Of a stretch of 64,000 bases of DNA, positions 1-8,465 are shown in pieces. The position numbers were made by a program, and so were the translations under genes. The stretch is taken from the NCBI GenBank assembly GCA_963834445.1, contig CAWIBU010000009.1:62001-126000 (forward strand), written 5' to 3'. Below the pieces are notes generated by a model. That model saw only the letters and a program-made list of their open reading frames with translations. It ran no database searches and had not been told where the DNA came from. This stretch comes from PALSA-350 sp963834445 (lineage in GTDB: Bacteria; Acidobacteriota; Terriglobia; Terriglobales; Acidobacteriaceae). Numbering within the stretch: the first letter of the stretch is position 1; the number at the start of each line of letters is the position of its first letter.

Positions 1-1
1 C

Positions 2-289
2 GACGATGCGCTGCGGGCCATTCGCCTGTTCACTTCAAAGATCTCTGACTCCGTGGTGGAAGGCGTGCAGATGGTGAACGACAAGCGCGCCAGCGAAGCC
101 GGCGTTTCAGCCGATGCAGCGCTTGAGGCTGCGCCGGTCGAATCAGCCGGACTCGAAGCAGGCGCCGATGAGCCAGCCGCTGAAGCCGAAGTCGTCGACC
201 TGGAAGCCGCACTGGGTGGAGGCATTCGCAAAGCTCCTGGTGTGATTTCGGCCGTTGATGAGCCGGAAGTCGCGGAACGAACGCTATAA
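2..289 (+). CDS. rpsB: 30S ribosomal protein S2, C-terminal part (cut by window edge)
   Basis: The frame is open from the first bases and reads a typical S2 C-terminal helix (DDALRAIRLFTSKISDSVVEG) before a long acidic, Ala/Glu-rich tail that ends in a stop at 287-289. S2 binds the head of the 30S subunit and is needed for initiation. The tail of roughly 65 residues past the conserved helix is longer than in E. coli S2; acidic C-terminal extensions of this kind are common in several phyla. The gene is followed after 42 bases by tsf, the classic rpsB-tsf order, which supports the call. The N-terminal two thirds lie outside the window. Confidence 0.93.
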   Translation, partial: DDALRAIRLFTSKISDSVVEGVQMVNDKRASEAGVSADAALEAAPVESAGLEAGADEPAAEAEVVDLEAALGGGIRKAPGVISAVDEPEVAERTL

Positions 290-331
290 CGCTCGGGCCT
301 GTTCACAGGCCAGCAAAGGAATTGTAAGAGG

Positions 332-982
332 ATGTCTACTGTGACTGAAAATATCTCCGCCGCACAGGTCAAGGAGCTTCGCGAGAAGACCGGCGCGCCC
401 ATGATGGACTGCCGCAACGCGCTTGCGGAGGCCAAGGGTGACCTCGAGCAGGCCGTTGTTGTACTGCGCAAGAAGGGTATGGCCTCGGCTGCCAAGAAGG
501 CGTCGCGCAGCACCTCTGAAGGCGCTGTCGGCACTTACATTCACGCCGGGGGCAAGATCGGCGTGCTGATCGAAATCAACTGCGAAAGCGACTTCGTCGC
601 GCGCACTGAGGATTTCCAGGATCTGCTGAAAGACATTTCGATGCACATTGCCGCGACCGATCCGCGTTACATCCGCCGGGAAGATGTCACCGCAGCGGAC
701 CTGGAGCGCGAGAAGGACATTTACCGTTCCCAGGCTGCGGCCACCGGCAAGCCGGCTGCGGTCATCGAAAAGATCGTAGAAGGCAAAATGAGCAAGTTTT
801 ACGAAGAAGTTTGCTTGCTCGATCAGCCCTTCATCAAGGACCAGTCCTTTGCCATCAAGGATCTGATCGCGCAGAAGATTGGCAAGCTGGGTGAAAACCT
901 TAGTGTCCGCCGCTTCGCCCGCTTCAAGGTCGGCGATCCCGTCTGGACCGTGGCCCAAATCAAGCCCACCGCAGGGGAATAA
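332..982 (+). CDS. tsf: Elongation factor Ts
   Basis: This 216-residue protein carries the EF-Ts signature near its N-terminus (VKELREKTGAPMMDCRNAL) and the core motif IGVLIEINCESDFVARTEDF around residues 70-90. EF-Ts is the cytoplasmic nucleotide exchange factor that recycles EF-Tu-GDP. The length fits the short EF-Ts type rather than the ~280-residue enterobacterial type. The start is slightly ambiguous: AAAGGA at 315-320 is 11 bases from ATG 332, while AAGAGG at 326-331 abuts that ATG and is better spaced for GTG 341. Expression is presumably co-transcriptional with rpsB, ending at the hairpin that overlaps its stop codon. Confidence 0.97.
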   Translation: MSTVTENISAAQVKELREKTGAPMMDCRNALAEAKGDLEQAVVVLRKKGMASAAKKASRSTSEGAVGTYIHAGGKIGVLIEINCESDFVARTEDFQDLLKDISMHIAATDPRYIRREDVTAADLEREKDIYRSQAAATGKPAAVIEKIVEGKMSKFYEEVCLLDQPFIKDQSFAIKDLIAQKIGKLGENLSVRRFARFKVGDPVWTVAQIKPTAGE

Positions 983-996
983 CCTTCCCCTGTTTT
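972..996 (+). terminator. Rho-independent terminator of rpsB-tsf, overlapping the tsf stop codon
   Basis: A perfect 8-bp stem, CAGGGGAA (972-979) with TTCCCCTG (985-992), encloses a 5-base loop and is followed by TTTT (993-996). The tsf TAA codon (980-982) lies inside the loop, so the terminator is partly coding. The next gene on the other strand converges on it, ending at 1016. Confidence 0.8.
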
Positions 997-1015
997 CCTG
1001 TCTTTGTTGTAAATC

Positions 1016-1237
1016 CTAGTGTTTGCTTTCCCATTCGCGCATTCGCGTTTCGATAGCGGCCACCCGGTCGCTGAGCGTGTGGGTCACTGTCTCAGTGGCG
1101 AACATGCGGCGTTCGCTTGCCTCTGCATATTTGTAAAAAGCAGTGAGCAGGGAAGTCTCGGTCTTCTCTATGAGCCCCTGCATAAGCTCCTTCACTTCCG
1201 CAATGTCGCCCTTGGTTGCAAAATCTGCCGTATCCAT
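1016..1237 (-). CDS. Small coiled-coil hypothetical protein (73 aa)
   Basis: Reading leftward from ATG at 1237, the frame encodes 73 residues starting MDTADFATKGDIAEVKELM and ending REWESKH. The whole protein looks helical, with heptad-like spacing (LMQGLIEKTETSLLTAF; DRVAAIETRMREWE), charged and soluble, without signal or membrane segment. A GGGGGA Shine-Dalgarno sequence lies 3-4 bases before the start, which supports this ATG over upstream extensions through the antisense of pyrH. It sits between tsf and pyrH, convergent to the former and divergent from the latter. I do not recognise a family; short coiled-coil proteins of this look are often oligomeric or accessory factors, but no function can be assigned. 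Confidence 0.6.
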   Translation of the reverse strand: MDTADFATKGDIAEVKELMQGLIEKTETSLLTAFYKYAEASERRMFATETVTHTLSDRVAAIETRMREWESKH

Positions 1238-1357
1238 GTCTTCCCCCGTTGCAACGATTGTACTGCCGCGATCGCGCTCAGATTGCCCCAAATCGATGCA
1301 ATTCACCCCCATCGGGGGAGTCAGCCCCATCCCCCGAATGTGCGATACTTTGCATGA

Positions 1358-2062
1358 ATGTACAAAAGAGTCCTGCTCAAATTGTCCGGTGAAGCGCTCG
1401 CGGCCGACCGCGGCTTCGGCGTCGATGTGGCCAAGCTGCACGAGATTTCCATGGAGATTCTCGCCGTCCGCGATCTGGGCGTGGAGGTCGCCATCGTCGT
1501 CGGTGGAGGCAACTTCTTCCGCGGCGTCGCCGAACAGGCGCGCATGATGGACCGCGTTTCCGCCGACCAGATGGGCATGCTTGCTACTGTGATCAACGCC
1601 CTTGCCCTGCAGGATGCGCTCGAGAAGTGCGAAGTCCAGACCCGCGTCATGTCCGCCATCGAGATGAATCAGGTAGCCGAGCCATACATCCGGCGGCGGG
1701 CAATCCGGCATCTGGAGAAGGGACGCGTGGTTATTTTTGCGGCTGGCCTGGGCAATCCCTACTTCTCCACCGATACCGCCGCCTCGCTGCGCGCCATGGA
1801 AATCAAGGCGGACGTGTTGTTGAAGGCCACTAAAGTGGAAGGGATTTACGACGCCGACCCTGTTATTAAAAAAGATGCGGTTAAATTCGAACAAATTACC
1901 TACATGGAAATCCTCCGGCTCGGTCTAAAAGTAATGGACAGCACTGCTGTGAGCCTGTGTAAGGACAATAATTTGCCGATGATCATTTTCAATATGAACC
2001 GCCCAGGAAATATCCTGCGCGTAGTAAGCGGAGAAAAGGTCGGTTCTCTGGTGACCGCCTGA
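1358..2062 (+). CDS. pyrH: UMP kinase
   Basis: The 234-residue product matches bacterial UMP kinase of the amino-acid kinase superfamily: KLSGEAL at residues 8-14, the phosphate loop VGGGNFFRG near residue 50, and DNNLPMIIFNM with NILRVVSGEKVG near the C-terminus. It phosphorylates UMP to UDP with ATP, is a cytoplasmic homohexamer, and is usually controlled by GTP and UTP. Length is normal (E. coli 241). The start is ATG 1358; the preceding bases contain no strong Shine-Dalgarno sequence. In many bacteria rpsB-tsf-pyrH is followed by frr; here frr is absent and an unrelated acyltransferase follows. Confidence 0.97.
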   Translation: MYKRVLLKLSGEALAADRGFGVDVAKLHEISMEILAVRDLGVEVAIVVGGGNFFRGVAEQARMMDRVSADQMGMLATVINALALQDALEKCEVQTRVMSAIEMNQVAEPYIRRRAIRHLEKGRVVIFAAGLGNPYFSTDTAASLRAMEIKADVLLKATKVEGIYDADPVIKKDAVKFEQITYMEILRLGLKVMDSTAVSLCKDNNLPMIIFNMNRPGNILRVVSGEKVGSLVTA

Positions 2063-2169
2063 CCCCGCAGAGCACAGTAGCGGAACGCCCCCCAGCACTT
2101 CAGGCCCCAGAAAGTTCGGCCCCTGCAAGGCAGGCCCAGGCGACACACGCCCCAGCAGGTCCCACGCTG

Positions 2170-3297
2170 GTGCCCCCGGCTGCGCTTGCGTCGCCGCGTC
2201 GCTCCCAATTGCCGGCCCTCACGGGCATCCGCTGTTTCGCGGCTCTCAATCTGGTCTTCTTCCATTTTGCCGACCCCCACAGCTTTGGGCCGCTGAGCCC
2301 GGTCGTGAATGGCGGCTACATTTCGGTCAGCTTTTTCCTGCTGCTTTCGGGCTTCATTTTGACTTACAACTATGCCGACCGCGCCCAACAGGGAAAGCTC
2401 ACCGCGCGCAGCTTCTGGTCCGCCCGTTTCTCCCGCCTCTATCCGGTCTACGCGTTCAGCCTTTTGCTCTCCGCCGGTATGCTGGCGCAGGAGGTAAATG
2501 CTCACACCAAAATGGACTTTAGCCTGGGCCTGATCCTCACGCCGCTCCTGCTGCAGGGATGGCACCCGGTCCTCTCCACCTTTTGGAACACGCCGGCGTG
2601 GACGATGTCTACCGAGGCCTTTTTCTATCTTCTGTTTCCCTGGCTGATCACCCGCCGCCGTCCACACCGGGTGCGCTCCATGCTGCTGATTCTGTGCGCA
2701 GCCTGGTTGGCCGGCCTGGTGCTGCCTGCGTTGTACATGCATTTCCATCCCGACGGCGACCTCCATCCCGATCGCTACTCCGTGGGAATCTGGATCCGTG
2801 CCTTGAAGTTCATGCCGCTACAGCATCTGCCATCGTTCGTCTTTGGCATGGCTCTGGGCTTCTTGAATGAAAAGATTCGTCCCGAGAGCCGCAAGCGCAT
2901 TGCAGCTGGGCTGGTTGGTTTTGTAGCGATCTATCTGCTTCTTTGCGTGGGAGACCGTCTGCCCTATGTTGCCATGCACGATGGTTTGCTGATGCCTTTG
3001 TTTGGGGGCGTCATCCTTTGCCTGGCCGGTCGCAACCAGATCGCCGGCTTCTTCGGGCTGCTCCCCTTCATCGCCATCGGTGAGGCCAGTTATTGTTTGT
3101 ACCTGCTGCACTTCAACCTCTGGACCTTACTGCACGATTCGCATCTGCTGGAAAAGAGCGGCCTGATCGTCTTCGATCCCTGGATCTCGTACCTGCTCCT
3201 GGTGATCGCCGCCCTGCTCACCAAGAGATTCATCGAGCGCCCAGGCCGCGGCTGGATCCTCCGTCGCCTGCAGCCAAGCCCCGCCCGCCCCGCCTAA
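2170..3297 (+). CDS. Membrane acyltransferase, acyltransferase-3 family
   Basis: This 375-residue protein begins after a GTG at 2170 with a proline/alanine-rich leader and then the family's first membrane segment, LTGIRCFAALNLVFFHF, whose His aligns with the conserved catalytic His of acyltransferase-3 proteins. About ten hydrophobic segments follow (for example VSFFLLLSGFILTYNY), ending in a short basic tail. The family transfers acyl groups such as acetyl to sugars of LPS, exopolysaccharide or peptidoglycan at the inner membrane. The acceptor cannot be told. It follows pyrH by 107 bases with no obvious function in common. The exact start is uncertain because the leader has no clear ribosome-binding site. 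Confidence 0.85.
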   Translation: MPPAALASPRRSQLPALTGIRCFAALNLVFFHFADPHSFGPLSPVVNGGYISVSFFLLLSGFILTYNYADRAQQGKLTARSFWSARFSRLYPVYAFSLLLSAGMLAQEVNAHTKMDFSLGLILTPLLLQGWHPVLSTFWNTPAWTMSTEAFFYLLFPWLITRRRPHRVRSMLLILCAAWLAGLVLPALYMHFHPDGDLHPDRYSVGIWIRALKFMPLQHLPSFVFGMALGFLNEKIRPESRKRIAAGLVGFVAIYLLLCVGDRLPYVAMHDGLLMPLFGGVILCLAGRNQIAGFFGLLPFIAIGEASYCLYLLHFNLWTLLHDSHLLEKSGLIVFDPWISYLLLVIAALLTKRFIERPGRGWILRRLQPSPARPA

Positions 3298-3338
3298 GAG
3301 ACTCGCGCTTAGCACCGGGGCTGCGCAGCCACAGGGGC

Positions 3339-3550
3339 TTGAGAGTATGTGTGAGAACGGGAAGAGCAAACCGCAGATCTCTCCACTGCGCTGCGCTCCG
3401 GTCGAGATGACAAAGTTGTGGCTACCTATCGGCCGATTTTCCACGGGAAACGGCTCTAAGTACCGCAACAACTTTGTCATCTCGACCGGAGCGCAGCGCA
3501 GTGGAGAGATCTGCGGTTTGCTCTCTCCCGTTCCCACACAGGCTCTCAAG
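3339..3550. repeat. Long inverted repeat (palindromic dispersed repeat, copy 1)
   Basis: The gap between two convergent genes (3298-3664) holds a large inverted repeat. A 56-base core at 3364-3419 is the near-perfect reverse complement of 3468-3523, and similarity extends outward to about 3339 and 3550. The core includes GCAGATCTCTCCACTGCGCT and CGGTCGAGATGACAAAGTTG. The same core recurs at 22854-23107 and, in diverged form, at 55020-55210. Open frames across it are repeat translations, not genes. The rest of the gap shows nothing else. Confidence 0.9.
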
Positions 3551-3664
3551 CACAATTCTCTCTTACCCTCTTAAGGCCCGACTAAAGTTCGTGCCCTGAT
3601 ACAGCACCACAGCAGTCCATCTTTTAGACTGCCGCTTCGATCCCGGTGACCAACCTGGAATAGT

Positions 3665-5086
3665 TCAAAAATGAAAGATCAAATCGCTCGCCACCACCAG
3701 CTGGCTCTTGCGATTCCCGCGGTCGTATGATTTGCGATCCCAGGCGTGGTCGAAGCGAATCTCCGGCCGCATCTGCACGGTTGTCCCAATCCAGTGGCTC
3801 AGCATGAACGTGTTCTCTGTGTACTTGGTATTCACTCCGGTGCGCTGGCCCTTCTTGTCATTGAGCAAGTCGCTGCGGAACCCGATAAAGTCATGATCGG
3901 ATAGCTGCTTCAATACATAATTCACCGCCGCATACTCGGGCGCAAAGCAAGTCGCAAGCCCTGGGCGGCAGGTGGCCCCGTAATTGTTCGCTTGTGGCTT
4001 GATGGGCCCACTCACGCTGGGCACGTCCCGCTGGTACATCACGTAAGCCTCCGTGGCCGTATGCCATGTCTTCGAAAACCGGTGATACCAGGTGCCATCG
4101 TATTGCTGCAGGTTGTTGTACGCGTACTTGCCATCGTTGATGCCGTTCGCGCACAGATAAAGATTGTCATTCACCGAAGCCGTGGTGTGGCTAACGCAAG
4201 CCGTTGCCGTGGGCTGCGCATCGTTGGTCCAAAGTGCAACGTCGTGGCCGCCTGTGATCCCCGCCTGCACCAACCAGCGATCGTTCAGCTGCACCGTCGC
4301 CAGCACCCCCGTATCGGTGAACGGATCGATCGCGTACAACAACGAATGGCTGAACATGTAGTTGTTCGGGGTGAGCTGTGCTTCAATTCCGGGGATGGAA
4401 ATAAACCGTCCCACCCGGATATTCATTCCCTTCGCGACCTTAGGCACGTATATGTCGATGTACTCCAAAATGGGATCGAAGCCATATTGATGGTTGTGCA
4501 CCAGCAGCTGGCTGCTCAAATATCCCTTGTCGGTGGTGTACTTGTAATCGGTGCCATAAAAAGCGGTCAGATGGTAGCCAACATCCACGTGGGTGCGCTG
4601 CACCGAGTCCGGTAGCCGCTCCACATAGACGATCAGTTGATTCATCTCGAAGCGATTGGAGTAAACATCGTTGGCAACCGGCGCATTGCTGTTGGCGGAC
4701 GTGCTGAAGTTGAGTGTCGGTTCCACCCAGCCGTAAACCTTGGTGCGGCTTCGATTGTTGTTCCAGGCGCTCATCAGCGGATAACTGTTGGTGTCCGCCT
4801 CGCCGATCACGGGCGAGCCGCCATACGACCAGTCAGAGTTTGGGAAGGGTGGGGACGCGAGCGGGGAGGGCAGGCCGCGCCTCGCCGGGGCCGGTCCCGG
4901 GGGCGCCGTCCCATGCCAGTCCCGGCGATAGAACTGCGCCAATCTCGCCAGAAAGGTTGGCGGCGTCGCCACCTGCGGCGATGGGTTCTCGGGCAACGCC
5001 TGCCCCCAACAGCTTCCACCTAACCCGAGGCAGGCTATGAACAGGACCACGCGGATCGCGATAGCAGCAAATGGCATCTGGCCCAT
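3665..5086 (-). CDS. Outer-membrane beta-barrel (porin-like) protein
   Basis: The product (about 473 residues from ATG 5086) starts with a signal peptide ending near GGSCWGQA, followed by a Pro-rich linker and then alternating polar/hydrophobic beta strands typical of an outer-membrane barrel: KVYGWVEPTLNFSTS, MNIRVGRFISIPGIEAQL, MRPEIRFDHAWD and the C-terminal SQLVVASDLIFHF ending in an aromatic residue. The pattern resembles the putative beta-barrel porin-2 type proteins common in Acidobacteria and Planctomycetes. It presumably sits in the outer membrane as a channel; the substrate is unknown. The start could also be TTG 5113 or ATG 5077; none has a convincing ribosome-binding site. The glycosyltransferase gene upstream ends 64 bases before. 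Confidence 0.8.
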   Translation of the reverse strand: MGQMPFAAIAIRVVLFIACLGLGGSCWGQALPENPSPQVATPPTFLARLAQFYRRDWHGTAPPGPAPARRGLPSPLASPPFPNSDWSYGGSPVIGEADTNSYPLMSAWNNNRSRTKVYGWVEPTLNFSTSANSNAPVANDVYSNRFEMNQLIVYVERLPDSVQRTHVDVGYHLTAFYGTDYKYTTDKGYLSSQLLVHNHQYGFDPILEYIDIYVPKVAKGMNIRVGRFISIPGIEAQLTPNNYMFSHSLLYAIDPFTDTGVLATVQLNDRWLVQAGITGGHDVALWTNDAQPTATACVSHTTASVNDNLYLCANGINDGKYAYNNLQQYDGTWYHRFSKTWHTATEAYVMYQRDVPSVSGPIKPQANNYGATCRPGLATCFAPEYAAVNYVLKQLSDHDFIGFRSDLLNDKKGQRTGVNTKYTENTFMLSHWIGTTVQMRPEIRFDHAWDRKSYDRGNRKSQLVVASDLIFHF

Positions 5087-5150
5087 TGGATTCAGTTCGA
5101 GAGCTGTTGGCAAAACAAAATCCGGCCGGTAGCGGAGTGACTGCTATTGA

Positions 5151-6968
5151 CTAATGACTCTCGCCGCAGCACTGCATATTCGTCAACAGCACTTTGCCCC
5201 CGCTCCGGTCCAAAATCTGAATGCGGTTCTGACCCAGAAGACTGGTGAACCTTTCCATCTGGTTCGCTTTCGCAATCAGGTAGTAGCGCTGCGACTGCGA
5301 CCACATATCCCGCAACCGGGTGTCGTCGATAAACACGTCCGGAGCGTTCGGTGCGTTCGAGCCATACTCCAGGTTGTTCCAGCGGCCGTTCAGCAAGAGC
5401 ACTGGTTCCCCTGTATAAAACGGAATCGATGAAAACCAGTAATAGCTGTGATCGAGAATGATCTTCCCGGGCGGATCTCGCAGAATATCCCGCGCCAGGT
5501 CTCGCGAAGAGAGCAAGGGATCAAATTTGACCATGGCCAGGCGGGCAGCCTGAAAGAAGATAATCATCATCAACGCCGCCGCCAGGTAAGCACGACGTAA
5601 TCCAGCGAAGCCTTGTGCGCGCAACACGCCAATTGCACCCAATAGGAAAGCGAGGCCGGCGATGATCAGCGGTGTGCGCAGATAGGCAAATGAGCTCAAC
5701 GTAAGATCTTCCATGTGGCCGAGCGACAGCTTGTAGGCATTGGGGTGCGGCACCAGCGCCATGGTGATATCGCCCGGCGTCGGCACCTGGCGCACGGCAA
5801 ACAGGATTGCGAAACAAGCCAGCGCGGCCACCCCAGACACCACACTGAGCGCTCGCGTCCCGCCACGTACCCAACTGTTGTCTCCAGCCATGGCCGAGCC
5901 CAGCAGCAGGGCGAACGCGGGATAACAGGGCATCGAGTAGTACTCTTGCGTGGTCGAAAAGGTGAAAAAGACCAGCACAAAGCCAATCCAACACAGGGCC
6001 AGGAGCCGGGCTCGCCCCGCGCGATCATTGGGTTTGAAAGAAAGCCTGCTGACAGCTGGTAGATAGACGCTCCAGGGAAAGAGCCAGACCAGGTGAAAAA
6101 GCCAAAACCATACCCGGGGTACGGTGTCGTAGTCGCGCGGGTAGCGCAGGTTAAGGAACCGGAGCAGCTGCTCGTTGATGAAGTAGAACCACAAAAATCC
6201 GTGATAGTGGCCTGCCATGCTGGTCAGCGTCCAGGCGAAATAAGGAGGATTGTGAAGCGTGGCCAGGATATGCCAGGGGGCGGCAATCAAGAGAAGGAGC
6301 GCTGTTCCGGAAATCGGATGGAGCCGCTTCCAGGTCGACCAGGACCGCAATTGTCCCGTGAATAACAGAAACAGGATGGCCGCCCCAATCGGGAAGACGA
6401 CACCGATCAGGCTCTTCAACATCAGGCCCAGGGCAAGAGAGACAAAGAAGACGCGCGACCAGGCGGTGGGATGTGGCTCGTCTTCCTCAAAAACACGAAG
6501 AAACGCCCACATGGCAAGTGTGATGACAAAGGTGAGCATCACATCGGGAATGAGAATGCGGGTAAACAGCCAGAGCCCGATACACGTTGCCATGACCAGA
6601 CCGGCATAGAAGCCGGAGCGTCTGCCAAACGCCCATTTACCGAAGACGGCGGTCAACCAGGCGAGCCCAATGGACGTGAGCGCGAAGGCGAGCCGCCCAG
6701 ACCAATCGTGAAAGCCAAATACCTTGTAGCCAATATCAGTGAGCCACCACGATAAGGGCGACTTCTCCAGGTACAGAACCCCATCAATGCGCGCAGTCAC
6801 CCAATCGCCGGAAACCATCATGGTGCGGGCAATTTGTGCTTCCACCGCGTCGGTATCGTCCATGAGCGAGGGCGGCGACAAAATACTTGAGAGGTAGATG
6901 ACGGCGGCGATCCCTACGACCACGATCAGAGAAGCGTTCCAACGCTTCTCTTCTTTCCAATTGAACAA
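5151..6968 (-). CDS. GT39/ArnT-like membrane glycosyltransferase
   Basis: The 605-residue protein has the family pattern of ArnT/PMT-type (GT39/GT83) lipid-linked sugar transferases: a first membrane segment, then an acidic periplasmic loop with DDTDAVEAQIARTMMVSGDW and YLEKSPLSWWL, and about a dozen membrane segments before a soluble C-terminal part. ArnT proteins transfer a sugar from undecaprenyl phosphate to lipid A or other envelope acceptors in the periplasm. The acidic-residue motif DD followed by EAQ is the expected catalytic loop. TTG 6968 is chosen as start because AGGAG lies 7 bases upstream. Acceptor and donor are not known. The C-terminus ends with an odd CCGESH. Confidence 0.85.
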   Translation of the reverse strand: MFNWKEEKRWNASLIVVVGIAAVIYLSSILSPPSLMDDTDAVEAQIARTMMVSGDWVTARIDGVLYLEKSPLSWWLTDIGYKVFGFHDWSGRLAFALTSIGLAWLTAVFGKWAFGRRSGFYAGLVMATCIGLWLFTRILIPDVMLTFVITLAMWAFLRVFEEDEPHPTAWSRVFFVSLALGLMLKSLIGVVFPIGAAILFLLFTGQLRSWSTWKRLHPISGTALLLLIAAPWHILATLHNPPYFAWTLTSMAGHYHGFLWFYFINEQLLRFLNLRYPRDYDTVPRVWFWLFHLVWLFPWSVYLPAVSRLSFKPNDRAGRARLLALCWIGFVLVFFTFSTTQEYYSMPCYPAFALLLGSAMAGDNSWVRGGTRALSVVSGVAALACFAILFAVRQVPTPGDITMALVPHPNAYKLSLGHMEDLTLSSFAYLRTPLIIAGLAFLLGAIGVLRAQGFAGLRRAYLAAALMMIIFFQAARLAMVKFDPLLSSRDLARDILRDPPGKIILDHSYYWFSSIPFYTGEPVLLLNGRWNNLEYGSNAPNAPDVFIDDTRLRDMWSQSQRYYLIAKANQMERFTSLLGQNRIQILDRSGGKVLLTNMQCCGESH

Positions 6969-7069
6969 CGATGCGCTCCTGACAGAACCGGCTGCAAGCA
7001 ATGGGTGTTCTGATACTGAGTTAAGAATACGTCAGCCTCTTTGCGGCCCGTCGCGGAGACAGCGCACAA

Positions 7070-7102
7070 AAAAGAGCCACACGCCATGCGTGTGGCTCTT
7101 TT
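7070..7102 (-). terminator. Strong rho-independent terminator
   Basis: A 15-bp perfect stem (7070-7084 with 7088-7102) closes on a CAT loop. Read on the minus strand it ends in a run of T, and it lies just after the stop of the lipoprotein gene at 7115. A-tract and T-tract symmetry makes it potentially bidirectional. Confidence 0.88.
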
Positions 7103-7114
7103 GCAATCCAGGAA

Positions 7115-8299
7115 TTACGGCTGGACCACTTCAACCGAGTGGTTGCCATGGGTGATTGCGGCTGAGCAGGTCGGCTGCCCGGCTGCCCTGAAGGGCGTAT
7201 TCTGCACCGCTGAGAGCGACCCTGTCGAGGGGTTCAGGAACAGCCCCGACACCGTGTTGCCCAGGAAGTTCGCCGTGTAAATGTAACGTCCCTCCGCCGG
7301 TTCGATCAGGATACAGAGTGGGCCGGCATCCACCGCGTAGGTCGTGGAGCCGGAGACCTGGGTGGCGTTGCCGGTTGCGCGATCAATGGTGTAAGCGCTC
7401 ACATCGTTGGAGTTATAGTTGGCCACGTAAACATAAATGCCGCGAGGATCCACTTCCACCGCATCGGGAAGATTATCTGTCTTGAAGGGGGTCTGCATGG
7501 CGATCAGTGTTCCGTTCGGCTGCACCAGGAACCCGATCATCTGGTTCGCCGCGCCATCGGTCACGTAGAGAAACTTGCTGGTCGGGTCGCTGGACGTCGC
7601 ATTAGGAGCGACGCCCACCGGAAAGGTACCGATCAGGCTGAGCGCGCCACTTGAGCCCACCGTAAACGCGGAGAGCGTTGCGTCGGTCTCGTTGGCCACG
7701 TAGACATTAGCCCCGCTGGCCAGCACATTCACAGATACCGGGTTGTTGCCCACCGGGAAAAAGGCTTTGCTGCCGTTTGCAATCGGGGTGCACAGGCTGC
7801 CGGTTGCGCCCAGTTGACCCGTGGCATCGATGGGGTAAACCACCAACGCACCCGGACCGGGAATATTGGTGCTGAAATTGGGCTGGTACGTCTCTACTAC
7901 GTAGAGATAAGTCCCGGCCTTATTGACCGCCAATTGGGTCGGAAAACTACCTGGCGTGTTGCACGTCTGTTGTGGGTAAAGCTTGCCGTCGGTGCCAATC
8001 GCGAATTCGACCAGCGTATTGTCGTCGTGATTGATCACGTATAGGTTTTTGCCGTTGGGGGACGCAACGTCTGCCACCGGGTTTCGGCCGCCCGATGAGT
8101 AAGGTGAGTCGGGGATGGCAAACAACGTGCCCGCCTGGCTGTCGACCTTGTAGACGTTGACCTGTCCTGGGTTATTTTTTGAAGACGTGACGTAAAGAAA
8201 GTCAATCGTGTTGCTGGGTCCGCACGCAATAACTCCGAAACCAAGACCGAGGGATACAACTGAGACCAGTGCGACCCGGCCGAATTTACTGAACTTCAT
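7115..8299 (-). CDS. Lipoprotein with YVTN/lactonase-like beta-propeller (copy B)
   Basis: The 394-residue protein opens with a lipoprotein signal MKFSKFGRVALVSVVSLGLG and a lipobox ending VIAC at residue 26. The rest is seven-bladed-propeller-like repeats with blades such as FLYVTSSKNNPGQVNVYKV, KNLYVINHDDNTLVEFAI, KFLYVTDGAANQMIGFLV and YVYVANYNSNDVSAYTID. This is the 6-phosphogluconolactonase-like/YVTN fold, here probably a surface scaffold or binding protein rather than a proven enzyme. The ribosome-binding site GGAAG is 4-8 bases before ATG. It is a paralogue of the next upstream gene and the two share their 5' leader. A terminator follows directly. Confidence 0.85.
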   Translation of the reverse strand: MKFSKFGRVALVSVVSLGLGFGVIACGPSNTIDFLYVTSSKNNPGQVNVYKVDSQAGTLFAIPDSPYSSGGRNPVADVASPNGKNLYVINHDDNTLVEFAIGTDGKLYPQQTCNTPGSFPTQLAVNKAGTYLYVVETYQPNFSTNIPGPGALVVYPIDATGQLGATGSLCTPIANGSKAFFPVGNNPVSVNVLASGANVYVANETDATLSAFTVGSSGALSLIGTFPVGVAPNATSSDPTSKFLYVTDGAANQMIGFLVQPNGTLIAMQTPFKTDNLPDAVEVDPRGIYVYVANYNSNDVSAYTIDRATGNATQVSGSTTYAVDAGPLCILIEPAEGRYIYTANFLGNTVSGLFLNPSTGSLSAVQNTPFRAAGQPTCSAAITHGNHSVEVVQP

Positions 8300-8402
8300 G
8301 CGCTTCCTTCATCCTGGCCCAACGAAAACAGGGTGCAGGGCTGCAGCTCGCAGCAGAGCTATGGATAGAGAGTCTTTAGAGTCCTAATACATTGTAAAAG
8401 CT
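8300..8402 (-). promoter_or_regulatory. Duplicated leader/promoter region of lipoprotein copy B
   Basis: The 18 bases before the start codon (8300-8317, containing GGATGAAGGAAGCGC on the minus strand) are identical to those before the paralogous gene (9795-9812). A second shared element, AGCTTTTACAA on the minus strand, lies at 8392-8402 here and at 9876-9886 there, 93 and 82 bases from the respective start codons. This is probably a promoter element copied with the gene. Confidence 0.5.
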
Positions 8403-8465
8403 TGGACCGGCTTTCGGCCACTTGCGCCTGGAGCCGGGTCCGCACAAAACACTTCCGGAAAAACC

